A stretch of 64,000 nt of DNA, taken from positions 1 through 64,000 of the forward strand of contig JAFMGZ010000008.1 in assembly GCA_017854855.1 (NCBI GenBank). The letters run 5' to 3'. The notes beneath the pieces are model-generated. The model was given only the letters and a program-made list of their open reading frames with translations. It had not been told where the DNA came from and made no database searches. Positions 1 to 8,156 of the stretch are shown here, one piece after another (within the stretch, counting starts at the first letter, position 1; each line of letters begins with the position of its first letter). The stretch comes from Sulfitobacter sp. (GTDB taxonomy: Bacteria; Pseudomonadota; Alphaproteobacteria; Rhodobacterales; Rhodobacteraceae). The position numbers and the translations under genes were made by a program.

Positions 1-48
1 TGACTGTTAATCAATTGGTCGTAGGTTCGATCCCTACCGTCGGAGCCA
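1..48 (+). tRNA. tRNA-Asn(GTT), 3' part only
   Basis: The window opens inside the anticodon arm. GACTGTTAATC gives anticodon GTT, followed by a variable loop, a T arm with GGTTCGATCC, the 3' acceptor strand, discriminator G and an encoded CCA at 46-48. The 5' half (acceptor, D arm) lies outside the window. The position next to an insertion-sequence relic is typical of tRNA-proximal scars. Confidence 0.93.
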
Positions 49-56
49 ATTAATTC

Positions 57-90
57 AAGGGCTTAGCGATCAGTCGCTAAGCCCTTTTAT
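57..90 (+). terminator. Intrinsic terminator of tRNA-Asn
   Basis: A perfect 13-bp stem (57-69 with 74-86) has a 4-nt loop TCAG and is followed by TTTTATTTT. It lies 8 nt after the tRNA 3' end, so it is the tRNA transcript terminator. Confidence 0.88.
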
Positions 91-389
91 TTTGCCCGTC
101 TCCTTTGGCCTCCCAAAACCGCGCAAAAAGTGACTGAGACGAATGTTGTAGTCTTCCGCTTAGTGAATAGCAGCTTTTCAAGCGGTGGGTTCGCGGTTCG
201 TGCCCATATGGGATATTCATAAAATCATAGACTTAACGGAAAAAAACTGAACGCTAAGAGCTTTCCTTCGCCTCCTTCAAAAAAAAGTGCAGTCTCGTCA
301 CCCACTATGAAACCAGAGGGTGCTGGGAAATCAAAGGGTGCTGGCGGACTCATTCGAACCAGTCTGTGCAAGGACAGCGACCCTGTCCT
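91..389. other. Gene-free scar between tRNA-Asn terminator and IS6 relic
   Basis: No convincing reading frame is present. The stretch is more A/T-rich than its surroundings (runs of A near 238-247 and 279-286). It carries a short direct repeat AGGGTGCTGG at 317-326 and 335-344. An 8-bp inverted repeat (370-377 with 383-390) abuts the stop codon of the transposase relic. It looks like eroded insertion-flank DNA beside a tRNA gene. I could not identify terminal inverted repeats or a target duplication. Confidence 0.5.
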
Positions 390-820
390 TTATGCCGCGT
401 CGCGCTGACGCCCCTCGGACAGAGCAGCCGCTCGGTTCAGCTTGAAATTGACTCCGGAGTAGAGGCTGCGTTCGTGGTTGAAATGATTTAGGGCGGAGGT
501 GTGAAAGGCGGCAAAGTTCTGGAGATTTCGTATGCTGCGGAACCGCTGCATGGGCGTTCTCGTCGTCGAAACGGCAGGTTCACATTCTCCGCCCGATTAT
601 TCTGCCAGCGTCCAGTCTGCGGCGGATTTCAGCGGCAAACATCGGGCCAAATCTGCTCCACCAATACCGCACTGTTTCACGGCTGATGTCGATGCCGCGT
701 TCGTGCAGTAGATCATCGAGGTGGCGGAGCGATAGTGGAAAGCCAACATACATCATGGCAGCCCGCCGGAAAGCTTCGAGGGTACTGTGAGCCGTACTTG
801 AAAGGGTCGCGTTTTGTCAT
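390..820 (-). pseudogene. IS6-family transposase relic (internal deletion, frameshifts)
   Basis: Reading the minus strand from ATG at 820, three pieces of an IS6-family DDE transposase can be recognised in order. The first, after a frame change, is the N-terminal helix-turn-helix part ending in ERGIDISRETVRYWW and FGPMFAAEIRR. The second, in another frame, is the motif NNRAEN-NLPFRRRER from just before the last catalytic Glu region. The third, in a further frame, is the C-terminal tail (RFRSIRNLQNFAAFHTS, then NHFNHERSLYS and FKLNRAAALSEGRQ) ending at the TAA at 390-392. Intact family members are about 230-240 residues. Here the central section with the first two catalytic Asp residues is deleted and at least two frameshifts separate the rest, so it cannot be active. 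Terminal inverted repeats were not found. Confidence 0.85.
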
Positions 821-851
821 GAGCAAAGGCTCAGAGGCCGCCCTGCCCGCT

Positions 852-1049
852 TCACGCCTGTTTCTTCTGACAAGCTGCTGACGCTCTTGGGCCGCTCACC
901 GTACCGCCAATATTCCAGATAATCCGCCGATGGCCGCCACGCCCGGTACCCATTTCGCGGATCGGACCGAGGTTCACCGCAAGACGGAATGCGAATTCAA
1001 GCTGTGGCGCGTTCTTGGGTTCTTCTTGCCAGAATATTGTGCACAACAA
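852..1049 (-). pseudogene. DUF3237 protein, 3'-truncated fragment
   Basis: From ATG 1049 the first ~45 residues (QLEFAFRLAVNLGPIREMG, then GGHRRIIWNIGGTVSGPR) match the N-terminal strand pattern of the DUF3237 family, a ~150-residue beta-barrel protein of unknown function. After GGTVSGPR the family likeness stops and 13 unrelated residues lead to a stop. The cut lies close to the start of the IS6 relic. The ATG overlaps the 3' end of the TRAP permease gene by 53 nt, so it was probably translationally coupled as the third gene of the TRAP operon. Family assignment rests on motif recall only. Confidence 0.6.
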
Positions 1050-3297
1050 TCACGGCCAGTCCGACGCAGATACCAAACCACATGACCGGTTCTGTTTTCC
1101 ACATGATCAGGACCGCCAGACCAAGGCGTGCCGCGATTTCCACAGCCCCCATGGGGCCACGGTCATACCGCGCCAAGGCCGACGCCACCAGGTACAGCGC
1201 AAGGATCAGCCGGGCCGATAGCATTGCAAGTGCTGCGATCTCCACCTCACCGCTATAGCCTTCGATCAAGGCTTTGGCACCTGACTCGTCGGTAATTGTA
1301 ACCGCTTCGGGGATCAGCAAAAGCTCGGGGTACCAAGCAAAGATGAAAGGGATCGTGAACATCACAATGCCCACGCGCACGGCCGCAACACCGGTGCGCA
1401 TCGGCTCGGCTCCGGTGATTGAGGCGGCTGCAAAGGCGGCGACCGCCACGGGCGGCGTGATCGCGGAGGCGACAGCGAAGTAGAAGACGAACATATGGGC
1501 GGTGAAAAAGCTGACACCAAGGTTGGCGAGCAAGGGGCCGAGCAACAAAGCGACGTTCACATAGGCCGGAACTGTCGGCATTCCCATGCCCAACACGATC
1601 GCGCAGAGCATCGCACAGGTCAGGGCCAGCATCAGATAGACGCCCCCGACGATCTGCATCTCATAGCCGAAAAGCTGGATACTTTGCGCCTGTTCCAGCC
1701 ACGAGGTCACCGCGCGCGTCAATTCCCCGGTCAGACCGCTTTCGTTGAGGAATGCGGAAATGATCGACACCGCAAAAAGCAGCAGAAATAGTCGTGAAAT
1801 CAGCAGCCCTCCATCGGCCAGTGAGGCGAGTATCTTGGAAGGTTTGGCACGGGTTTCAGGGTCAAGCAGCAGCAGGGGTATCAGAACTGCAACCGCCCAC
1901 CAACCGGCGGATACCGCATCCCCTGTGGAATTGATGATCGTGCGCGTGACCGCATCGGGCATGATAGCCCCGATCCACCCGCTGCCGCTGGCGTCTTTGC
2001 TGCCCAGAAGCAGGAACAGGATCGTGAGGATCGGCACCACGATGATAATCAGGTTCAGCCAGTCCTGACGCGCCATCACAAGGTCCTCGGGCACCTCGCC
2101 GACGGCCTCCACGCGTTCGCGGCGGGCCTGAAACATCACCGCAAGAAAGATCGAGAAGAAAAAGAACATCGCAGGCAGGAAGGCCGCCGTGATGACTTTG
2201 GTGTAGGGCACCGCCGTCAGCGCCACGAGCACAAAGGCCGCAACCCCCATGACCGGCGGCATAATCTGCCCGCCCGAGGATGCAGCCGCTTCCACACCGC
2301 CTGCAAATTCCTTTGAAAAGCCATTCCGTCGCATCATCGGAATCGTCAACCTACCTGTCGACAGCACATTGGTGACGGGCCCACCGGTGATGGTGCCAAA
2401 CATCGCCGAGGACACGATGGCCGCATGGGCCGGTCCGCCGCGCAGGTTGCGCGTTGCGCGTACGGCAAGCTTGATCAGCGAGGTGCCCCCCGCCGATGTG
2501 CCAAACAGCGCGCCCAGAACCACATAGGGAAAGACCTGATTGACCACGATATCCATGAAACGGCCCATAAACCCGTCAGGCGTCACAAAGATGTTCGTGG
2601 CTTTCTGGATCGCTGCCGCAGTGACATCCCCCCCATCTGCCCCCAGTTTGGTCAGCAGGAAATTGTTGTCTGACAGATCGAAGATCCAGATCACTGTCGT
2701 GCCAACGGTATACAGCACCACGACACTGGCAACGGCCACCAAGGGCAGCCCCCAGACACGGATGTTATAGAGGAAGAACAATGTGATGATGGTGAACAGC
2801 AGGGGAATGATCCAGATCCCGAAACGGGCCTGACAGGCGGGCACCTCGGCGTCAAAGGACATGCCGGGGATGACGCCGGCAGATCGTTCGGCTGCGTCCT
2901 GAATAAGGCGTGCTCTTTCGCCTGTGATCTGGTCAATCAGACAGACAGAATCGATTTCGACGAGGTATCCGAAGGCCGCCAGAAATGCAGCAAGCAATAG
3001 CCCCGCATCCAGCAAAAGCCCGAGCCACGCCAGATGGGGCTTTTCCGTCCGCCATGCCCGATAGACCGAAGCATCCAGCGCCACGATCGTCATCATCAAG
3101 AGGAATATCGGGGGGTAGAAAAATTCAGGTGGGAAGTTTGACACCCTGAAAAACTGCTGCCCCGTCAGATCACGGGCCAAGTCCTGAAGCCCTGGTATCT
3201 CGGGCATGGTGTTCAACATACCAAAGAACACCAGAACCAAAGCGAGGGACACAGCGATACGCCGGCCAAGGGGCAGATTAGACGCGTGCGATGTCAC
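997..3297 (-). CDS. TRAP transporter fused permease (4TM/12TM, DctQM type)
   Basis: This 766-residue polytopic inner-membrane protein is the channel of a TRAP (tripartite ATP-independent periplasmic) importer, which uses an ion gradient. The N-terminal ~200 residues hold about four to five helices (first at ~13-31), corresponding to the small Q subunit. The rest is the 12-helix M subunit, with the diagnostic loops GTITGGPVTN (301-310) and SGGQIMPPVMG (341-351). Fused QM permeases are the usual partners of TAXI-type binding proteins, and such a gene lies 55 nt upstream on the same strand. The start is ATG 3297, with AGGGAGG 11 nt upstream. The substrate cannot be read from sequence; TAXI systems handle dicarboxylates and other organic anions. 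Confidence 0.93.
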   Translation of the reverse strand: MTSHASNLPLGRRIAVSLALVLVFFGMLNTMPEIPGLQDLARDLTGQQFFRVSNFPPEFFYPPIFLLMMTIVALDASVYRAWRTEKPHLAWLGLLLDAGLLLAAFLAAFGYLVEIDSVCLIDQITGERARLIQDAAERSAGVIPGMSFDAEVPACQARFGIWIIPLLFTIITLFFLYNIRVWGLPLVAVASVVVLYTVGTTVIWIFDLSDNNFLLTKLGADGGDVTAAAIQKATNIFVTPDGFMGRFMDIVVNQVFPYVVLGALFGTSAGGTSLIKLAVRATRNLRGGPAHAAIVSSAMFGTITGGPVTNVLSTGRLTIPMMRRNGFSKEFAGGVEAAASSGGQIMPPVMGVAAFVLVALTAVPYTKVITAAFLPAMFFFFSIFLAVMFQARRERVEAVGEVPEDLVMARQDWLNLIIIVVPILTILFLLLGSKDASGSGWIGAIMPDAVTRTIINSTGDAVSAGWWAVAVLIPLLLLDPETRAKPSKILASLADGGLLISRLFLLLFAVSIISAFLNESGLTGELTRAVTSWLEQAQSIQLFGYEMQIVGGVYLMLALTCAMLCAIVLGMGMPTVPAYVNVALLLGPLLANLGVSFFTAHMFVFYFAVASAITPPVAVAAFAAASITGAEPMRTGVAAVRVGIVMFTIPFIFAWYPELLLIPEAVTITDESGAKALIEGYSGEVEIAALAMLSARLILALYLVASALARYDRGPMGAVEIAARLGLAVLIMWKTEPVMWFGICVGLAVIVVHNILARRTQERATA

Positions 3298-3352
3298 GGA
3301 TAGAGCCTCCCTATGGGAAAGGCCAAAGCTCTGGCCTTTCCGTGATCAGGTA

Positions 3353-4408
3353 TTAAGGGCGCAGACAGTCGGCCACGCTATGGCCGGCCTCTTCGAAGGC
3401 TCGGATCGCACCTTCGTGCATTTTGATCTGAACCGCCCCGCAGGCCCCCTGCGACACACCGTCGATGTCACCAAAGCTGAGCATGGCGAAAGGACCGCGC
3501 GGCGACCCTTCGATAAAGCGCTGCTCGCCTTCGAGGTAGGCTTTGGTGATCTGATAGGCGAGTTCTTCATCCATCGACGCATTCACAATCTGGCCAAAGG
3601 CCGTGGCGAAACTGTCAAAGGTATCATCGTCGGTGACGATGGTGATGTCATTGCCCGCATAGGCCGCCCTGAACGCCTCGACTGGTACGGAATATGGCGC
3701 ATGGCCCGGTGCCGCGAGAATCTGCTGGCCCAGTTCACTGGCCAGAAGGTCAGAGGGGACGTCGTGCATGGTGATCCCGCCTGCGGCAGCAATTGCGATC
3801 TCGCGACCGGATGGCAGGCCTTCGGGGATGGTCCATGCATCTGCGCCACCGCCGGTGATGCTCGACACTGTATCAGGCCAAGGCGTCTGAATGCCTTCGT
3901 AATCCTCACCGTCCTTTGCGCCGGACAACAGTTGGATCATTGCACGACCAGAGGTCAGCGCCGCGCCCCGAGGCGGGCCGTTCCAGATACGCAATCCATT
4001 GAGCGAGCGGATGTCTTCGACGGGATTATTGTTGTAATACGCGAAAATCTGAGCCGAGCCAGAGTTCCAGAACAGCACGCGCAAATTGCCAGCCATGTTT
4101 GCGCCGTCTTCAGCGCCGACACCGCTATAGGGACCGATGCCGCGTGACAGAAGAAACGGCAAGATCAGAGGCGCAGGTGCCATGTCCAACCGTCCTTCGG
4201 CAACCGCCTGCACCGAATTGGTCAGCGTCGCACCTTCGGTAATCTGCACCGTGGCAACCCCCGCGCTATCAAGGATCGCCGCCAGTGTTGTGTCGATGTA
4301 ATGGGGCGTCGACCCCGGTGTGGTGGTTTCTGCGGTCAGGGTCGCCTGAGCAGATGCCGCCAGTGGAGCAAGTGCCACGGCCACACCAAAAATTACAGTT
4401 TTGATCAT
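3353..4408 (-). CDS. TAXI-family TRAP transporter solute-binding protein
   Basis: This is the periplasmic receptor that delivers substrate to the fused permease encoded downstream. The chosen start, ATG 4408, follows AGGGAGGATATC and gives a clean Sec signal peptide (hydrophobic core then AASAQA, cleavage near residue 22) in a 351-residue protein, normal for the family. A longer in-frame start at 4504 would place 32 implausible residues before the signal and cover the operator region, so it was rejected. Family-like segments include ITEGATLTNSVQAVAEGRLDMA and the WNGPPRGAA region. The gene is first in its operon and is read divergently from a MarR regulator, so expression is probably substrate-controlled. 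Confidence 0.9.
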   Translation of the reverse strand: MIKTVIFGVAVALAPLAASAQATLTAETTTPGSTPHYIDTTLAAILDSAGVATVQITEGATLTNSVQAVAEGRLDMAPAPLILPFLLSRGIGPYSGVGAEDGANMAGNLRVLFWNSGSAQIFAYYNNNPVEDIRSLNGLRIWNGPPRGAALTSGRAMIQLLSGAKDGEDYEGIQTPWPDTVSSITGGGADAWTIPEGLPSGREIAIAAAGGITMHDVPSDLLASELGQQILAAPGHAPYSVPVEAFRAAYAGNDITIVTDDDTFDSFATAFGQIVNASMDEELAYQITKAYLEGEQRFIEGSPRGPFAMLSFGDIDGVSQGACGAVQIKMHEGAIRAFEEAGHSVADCLRP

Positions 4409-4485
4409 GATATCCTCCCTTGATCCCGCACCTTCCTCCAAAGACGCGCAGGCCAAAACTGGCTGGCCCACCTTTAGGCTTGCAG

Positions 4486-4511
4486 AAATTATGTGACTTG
4501 TCACGTAATTT
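4486..4511. promoter_or_regulatory. 26-bp near-perfect palindrome, probable MarR operator
   Basis: The arms are AAATTATGTGAC (4486-4497) and its complement (4500-4511), separated by 2 nt, with a single mismatched pair (4492/4505). The site lies in the 140-nt space between the divergent TAXI (start 4408) and MarR (start 4549) genes, where a dimeric MarR protein would be expected to bind and control both directions. Confidence 0.72.
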
Positions 4512-4548
4512 TTTTATGCCCATTATGGGACCCTAGGGAGGACAGCCA

Positions 4549-5067
4549 ATGACGGAACATCCAAGAGTGGACGCCGAGCAAATACGTGCCCGCATGGAAC
4601 GGGAAGGTTTCAACATCTTTGCGCGCCTGCCCGCCGTCTACGCCGCGTCCCGTACGCAAAGCCGCAACTTCCTTGAAATCGCCGGTGGTCTGTCGGTCGT
4701 GGAATGGCGGACGCTTTGGGATTTGGCAGAGGCCGGACCTCTGACAATACGCGACCTTGCAGCGATCCAGCGGGCCGACCATTCCCTGCTCAGCCGTGCC
4801 CTGCCGGACATGCGCAAGAAAGGCTATGTCACGATGCACAAGGACACGCGGGATGCCCGCCAAACGGTTGTTGCCCTGACCGACGCTGGCCGTGCTGCAT
4901 ATGACCAGGCCGCCCCCGTCATGGCCCAACGTCGCGCGGCCCTGAGAGAGTATTTTTCCCAAGATGAAATTTACGCATTTGCCGGGTTTCTCGACCGGCT
5001 TGAAGAGTTTTTGCGGATCCCCACAACAGACCTTCTGGCGCACCGAAAAACACAAGAGGACACATAA
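4549..5067 (+). CDS. MarR-family transcriptional regulator
   Basis: A 172-residue dimeric winged-helix repressor type. A helical N-terminus is followed by the DNA-binding core: the helix-turn-helix spans roughly residues 65-91 (LTIRDLAAIQRADHSLLSRAL), and the wing carries the family motif DTRDARQ at 99-105. A C-terminal dimerisation helix pair follows. Its stop overlaps the ATG of the next gene by one base (TAATG), so it is co-transcribed with the hydrolase. It is divergent from the TRAP operon across the 26-bp palindrome. The likely role is ligand-responsive control of both arms; the ligand is probably the transported compound or its hydrolysis product (inference). Confidence 0.92.
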   Translation: MTEHPRVDAEQIRARMEREGFNIFARLPAVYAASRTQSRNFLEIAGGLSVVEWRTLWDLAEAGPLTIRDLAAIQRADHSLLSRALPDMRKKGYVTMHKDTRDARQTVVALTDAGRAAYDQAAPVMAQRRAALREYFSQDEIYAFAGFLDRLEEFLRIPTTDLLAHRKTQEDT

Positions 5068-6713
5068 TGACTGACCGCCCCAACGTTTTGTGGATCATGG
5101 CAGACCAACTTCGGTTTGATTACCTCAGCTGCTACGGCCATCCGCATCTGCATACCCCCCACATTGATGCATTGGCTGCCCGTGGCGTGCGGTTCACGAA
5201 TGCCTATGTGCAATCACCAGTCTGCGGTCCTTCGCGGATGTCGGCCTATACGGGGCGCTATGTGCGCAGCCACGGATCGACATGGAATGGTATGCCTTTG
5301 CGCGTCGGAGAGCCTACGTTAGGAGATCACTTGCGCGAAGTGGGTGCGCGGGCCGTGCTGGTGGGCAAGACCCACATGACGGCTGACGCCGAAGGGATGG
5401 CTTGGCTTGGCATTGATCCAGCCAGCGAGATTGGGGTGCGCGTGTCTGAATGTGGGTTCGAGCCATATGAGCGTGACGACGGCCTTCACCCCGACAGCGC
5501 ACGGCAAAACTGGTCTGCGTATGACGATTACCTTGTGTCGCAGGGCTATGCGTCTGACAATCCTTGGGAAGACTTTGCAAACTCAGGTGTTGGAGAAGAA
5601 GGCGACTTGCTGTCGGCGTGGCTTTTGAAAAACTCCCGTCTGGCGGCAAATGTCCCCGAAGAACACTCAGAAACCGCCTATATGACCGACCGCGCCATCG
5701 CCTTCATGCAAGAGGCCAAGGCTGACGGGCGGCCGTGGATGTGCCATCTCAGCTATATCAAGCCACATTGGCCCTACATCGTGCCAGCACCCTATCATGA
5801 TATGTACGACGAAAGTCATATCGTGCCGCCGATCCGGTCTGCGACAGAGCATGACACCGACCACCCGCTGATGCAGGCCTACCTCAAGGCACGGGTTTGC
5901 CAAAGCTTCGCGCGTGACGAGGTGCGCGAACACGTGATCCCCGCCTACATGGGGCTCATTAAACAACTAGACGACAATCTTGGACGCCTGTTTGCGTGGA
6001 TGGAAGAGGCAGGCCTGAGTGACAATACGATCATCGCCTTCACCTCGGACCACGGCGACTACATGGGCGACCATTGGATGGGTGATAAGGATTTCTATCA
6101 TGAGATGGCCGTGAAAGTACCGCTGATCATCGCCGACCCGCGCCGGGACGCGGACGCCACACGTGGGCTTGTCTCAGAGGCGCTTGTTGAGATGATCGAC
6201 TTGGCTCCGACCTTCATGAACGCGCTTGGATGCGCGCCCAAACCACATGTAATCGAGGGGCGCGACCTGACACCGATCTTGCAGGGAACGGATGGGTTTT
6301 CGCGCAGCTATGCCATCAGTCAGCATGACTATCATTGGTCTGATATGGCCCGTCTGCTGGACCAACCGCAGGAACATGCCCATACGACGATGATCTTTGA
6401 TGGGCGCTGGAAATACATCCGCTGCGAAGGCTTCCGGCCGGTTTTGTTTGATCTGCACTCTGATCCGCATGAACTGACGGATTTGGGCGCATCACAGACG
6501 GCAGAGCACGCCGCCGTTTGCGCCCGTATGCAAGCGGCTCTTCTGGATTGGGCGACGCGTCATCACACAAGGATAACAGCAACGCCTGCCGTCTTGGCAC
6601 GCCAAAAAAAGGCCGCTGAAGGAGGCATTCTGATCGGTTTCTGGGATGAGAAGGAATATGAAGACACCACTGGCATCGCATTTGACGACCTAACGCCAGT
6701 CGGGCGGCCTTAG
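5067..6713 (+). CDS. Sulfatase / phosphonate monoester hydrolase family enzyme
   Basis: A 548-residue alkaline-phosphatase-superfamily hydrolase without a signal peptide, hence probably cytoplasmic. Visible parts are the N-terminal NVLWIMADQ strand with metal-binding Asp, and the nucleophile motif C-G-P-S-R at 53-57. That motif fits C-x-P-S-R, in which Cys is converted to formylglycine. Further parts are GKTH at 100-103, IKPHWPY at 231-237, and the second metal site SDHGDYMGDH at 327-336. The SYIKPHWPYIVPAPYHDMY segment and the C-terminal DL-DPHELTDL block resemble rhizobial phosphonate monoester hydrolase more than secreted arylsulfatases, but sulfate and phosphonate ester activities overlap in this family. 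It needs a formylglycine-generating enzyme, not seen in this window. Co-transcribed with the MarR gene. Confidence 0.85.
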   Translation: MTDRPNVLWIMADQLRFDYLSCYGHPHLHTPHIDALAARGVRFTNAYVQSPVCGPSRMSAYTGRYVRSHGSTWNGMPLRVGEPTLGDHLREVGARAVLVGKTHMTADAEGMAWLGIDPASEIGVRVSECGFEPYERDDGLHPDSARQNWSAYDDYLVSQGYASDNPWEDFANSGVGEEGDLLSAWLLKNSRLAANVPEEHSETAYMTDRAIAFMQEAKADGRPWMCHLSYIKPHWPYIVPAPYHDMYDESHIVPPIRSATEHDTDHPLMQAYLKARVCQSFARDEVREHVIPAYMGLIKQLDDNLGRLFAWMEEAGLSDNTIIAFTSDHGDYMGDHWMGDKDFYHEMAVKVPLIIADPRRDADATRGLVSEALVEMIDLAPTFMNALGCAPKPHVIEGRDLTPILQGTDGFSRSYAISQHDYHWSDMARLLDQPQEHAHTTMIFDGRWKYIRCEGFRPVLFDLHSDPHELTDLGASQTAEHAAVCARMQAALLDWATRHHTRITATPAVLARQKKAAEGGILIGFWDEKEYEDTTGIAFDDLTPVGRP

Positions 6714-7124
6714 CGTGGCCGCGATTCCTTGGCGTTGACAAATATCGCTTAGAAACAAGGATACCTTCTATTCTCTCATTGCGCCGCAGCTCTGGACAGC
6801 GCTCCGATATAGATCATCCAGATTTTCCAGGCGGTTGTATATTTGACAAACCCAAAGATTTGATTTTCCGTTCAAGCAGTTCAAAGCTGGTTGCGGTGAA
6901 CGGATTTCGAGCCGCCCCAAAATGCGCAACAAGGCCCTTGTCTTGAAGTATATGGAAATCCGAAGTGGTCCCACTTCCATATGTGCCTCGGGCCTTTTCA
7001 AGAAAGCTTGCGACGGTGGGCACCTATACTTTGAACCTACCGCAAAAAGGGTTGGCGCATTGCTGGATAAATCGACATTTTGAAGGCATCATAATTCTTC
7101 GAACACTCAAGGCAGGTTCAAAAA
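6714..7124. other. 411-nt intergenic stretch, possible eroded ORF on minus strand
   Basis: No intact gene can be supported. On the minus strand two short frames (7023-6814 and 7001-6768) join into one plausible helical stretch if a frameshift near 6845 is allowed (SFELLERKIKSLGLSNIQ, then NRLENLDDLYRSAVQSC). This suggests a decayed small gene of unknown family. The plus-strand promoter of the deacetylase gene must lie in the last ~150 nt; AAGGCAGG at 7110-7117 is its ribosome-binding site. Confidence 0.4.
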
Positions 7125-8156
7125 ATGCGAACAATATATAGCGAAGATCATCGGCTTCACTTTCCGCAGGCAGAACTGTCTGGCGGCCAGTTTGTCACCC
7201 CATTTGAGCGCCCTTCGCGGGTTGAGTACGTACTCAACCGGTTGCGCGAGCGTAAGCTGACTGACATCGTGCCACCGGCTGCGGTCGATATGCGCCCGGT
7301 GCAGGCCCTGCTTGATCCGGGCTATCTGACGTTCCTTGAAACCGCCTGGGATGACTGGAAAACCGCTGGCATGGAAGGCGAGATCATAGCGGCAAACGTG
7401 CCTGCGCGCGGCATGCATATGGACCGGATACCCGAGAACATAGACGGCAAGGTAGGATATTATTGCCATGCCTCCGAGACCGCGATTACGCGGGGGACTT
7501 GGACGGCGGCGCTCTCGTCTTTGGCTTGCGCACAAACCGCGCAGAGGCATGTGGCAGCGGGTGCAGGAAGTGCATTCGCCCTGTGTCGCCCCCCCGGTCA
7601 CCATGCCACTGCGGATCAGTATGGCGGCTATTGCTTTATCAACAACGCGGCGGTGGTGGCCGAAATGTTTCGCGCATCCGGTGCCGGTCGCGTGGCTATT
7701 CTCGACATTGATTTTCACCACGGCAACGGCACGCAGTCTTTGTTTTATGACCGTTCAGATGTGATGTTTGCCTCGTTGCACGGCGCACCTCAAGAAACCT
7801 ATCCCTACTACCTTGGCTACGCAGACGAGACGGGCAAAGGAGCGGGAGAAGGGTTCAACCTGAACTATCCGATGACCGCAGGCACAGGATACGGCGCATG
7901 GTCGCACGCGCTGGACGATGCCATTGCCAAGATCATGGCATGGGGGCCAGAAGCATTGGTCATCTCGCTGGGTGTGGACGCCTACAAGGAAGATCCGATC
8001 AGCTTTTTCAAACTTGAAAGCGATGATTTCACGGATGCAGGCCGCCGTATCGGGCGTATGAAACTGCCCACCGTGTTCTGTATGGAGGGCGGCTATGCCA
8101 TCGAGGCGGTTGGTGTGAATACGGTCAATGTCCTTGAGGGTTTCATGGATGCGTAA
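7125..8156 (+). CDS. aphA: Acetylpolyamine amidohydrolase (class II HDAC-like)
   Basis: A 343-residue zinc hydrolase of the arginase/deacetylase fold that removes acetyl groups from acetylputrescine, acetylspermidine or related amines in the cytoplasm. The active site is complete: tandem His H159-H160 in RPPGHHA, zinc ligands D196 and H198 in DIDFHHGNG, D285 in GVDAYKEDP, and catalytic Tyr Y324 in EGGYA. These positions run one residue off those known for Mycoplana acetylpolyamine amidohydrolase, and the extra ~100-residue N-terminal loop that restricts that enzyme to polyamines is present. It overlaps the next gene by 8 nt and converges on a Pot-type polyamine importer, which supports the substrate class. 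Confidence 0.9.
   Translation: MRTIYSEDHRLHFPQAELSGGQFVTPFERPSRVEYVLNRLRERKLTDIVPPAAVDMRPVQALLDPGYLTFLETAWDDWKTAGMEGEIIAANVPARGMHMDRIPENIDGKVGYYCHASETAITRGTWTAALSSLACAQTAQRHVAAGAGSAFALCRPPGHHATADQYGGYCFINNAAVVAEMFRASGAGRVAILDIDFHHGNGTQSLFYDRSDVMFASLHGAPQETYPYYLGYADETGKGAGEGFNLNYPMTAGTGYGAWSHALDDAIAKIMAWGPEALVISLGVDAYKEDPISFFKLESDDFTDAGRRIGRMKLPTVFCMEGGYAIEAVGVNTVNVLEGFMDA

Noticed and set aside
150-240. tRNA-like trace (GGTTCGCGGTTCG region) after tRNA-Asn
   Set aside because: No acceptor or anticodon stem can be paired; a decayed tRNA or att site is possible but not supportable.
3206-4147. 313-codon open frame on the plus strand
   Set aside because: Antisense to the TAXI gene and the start of the TRAP permease gene; composition of a shadow frame.
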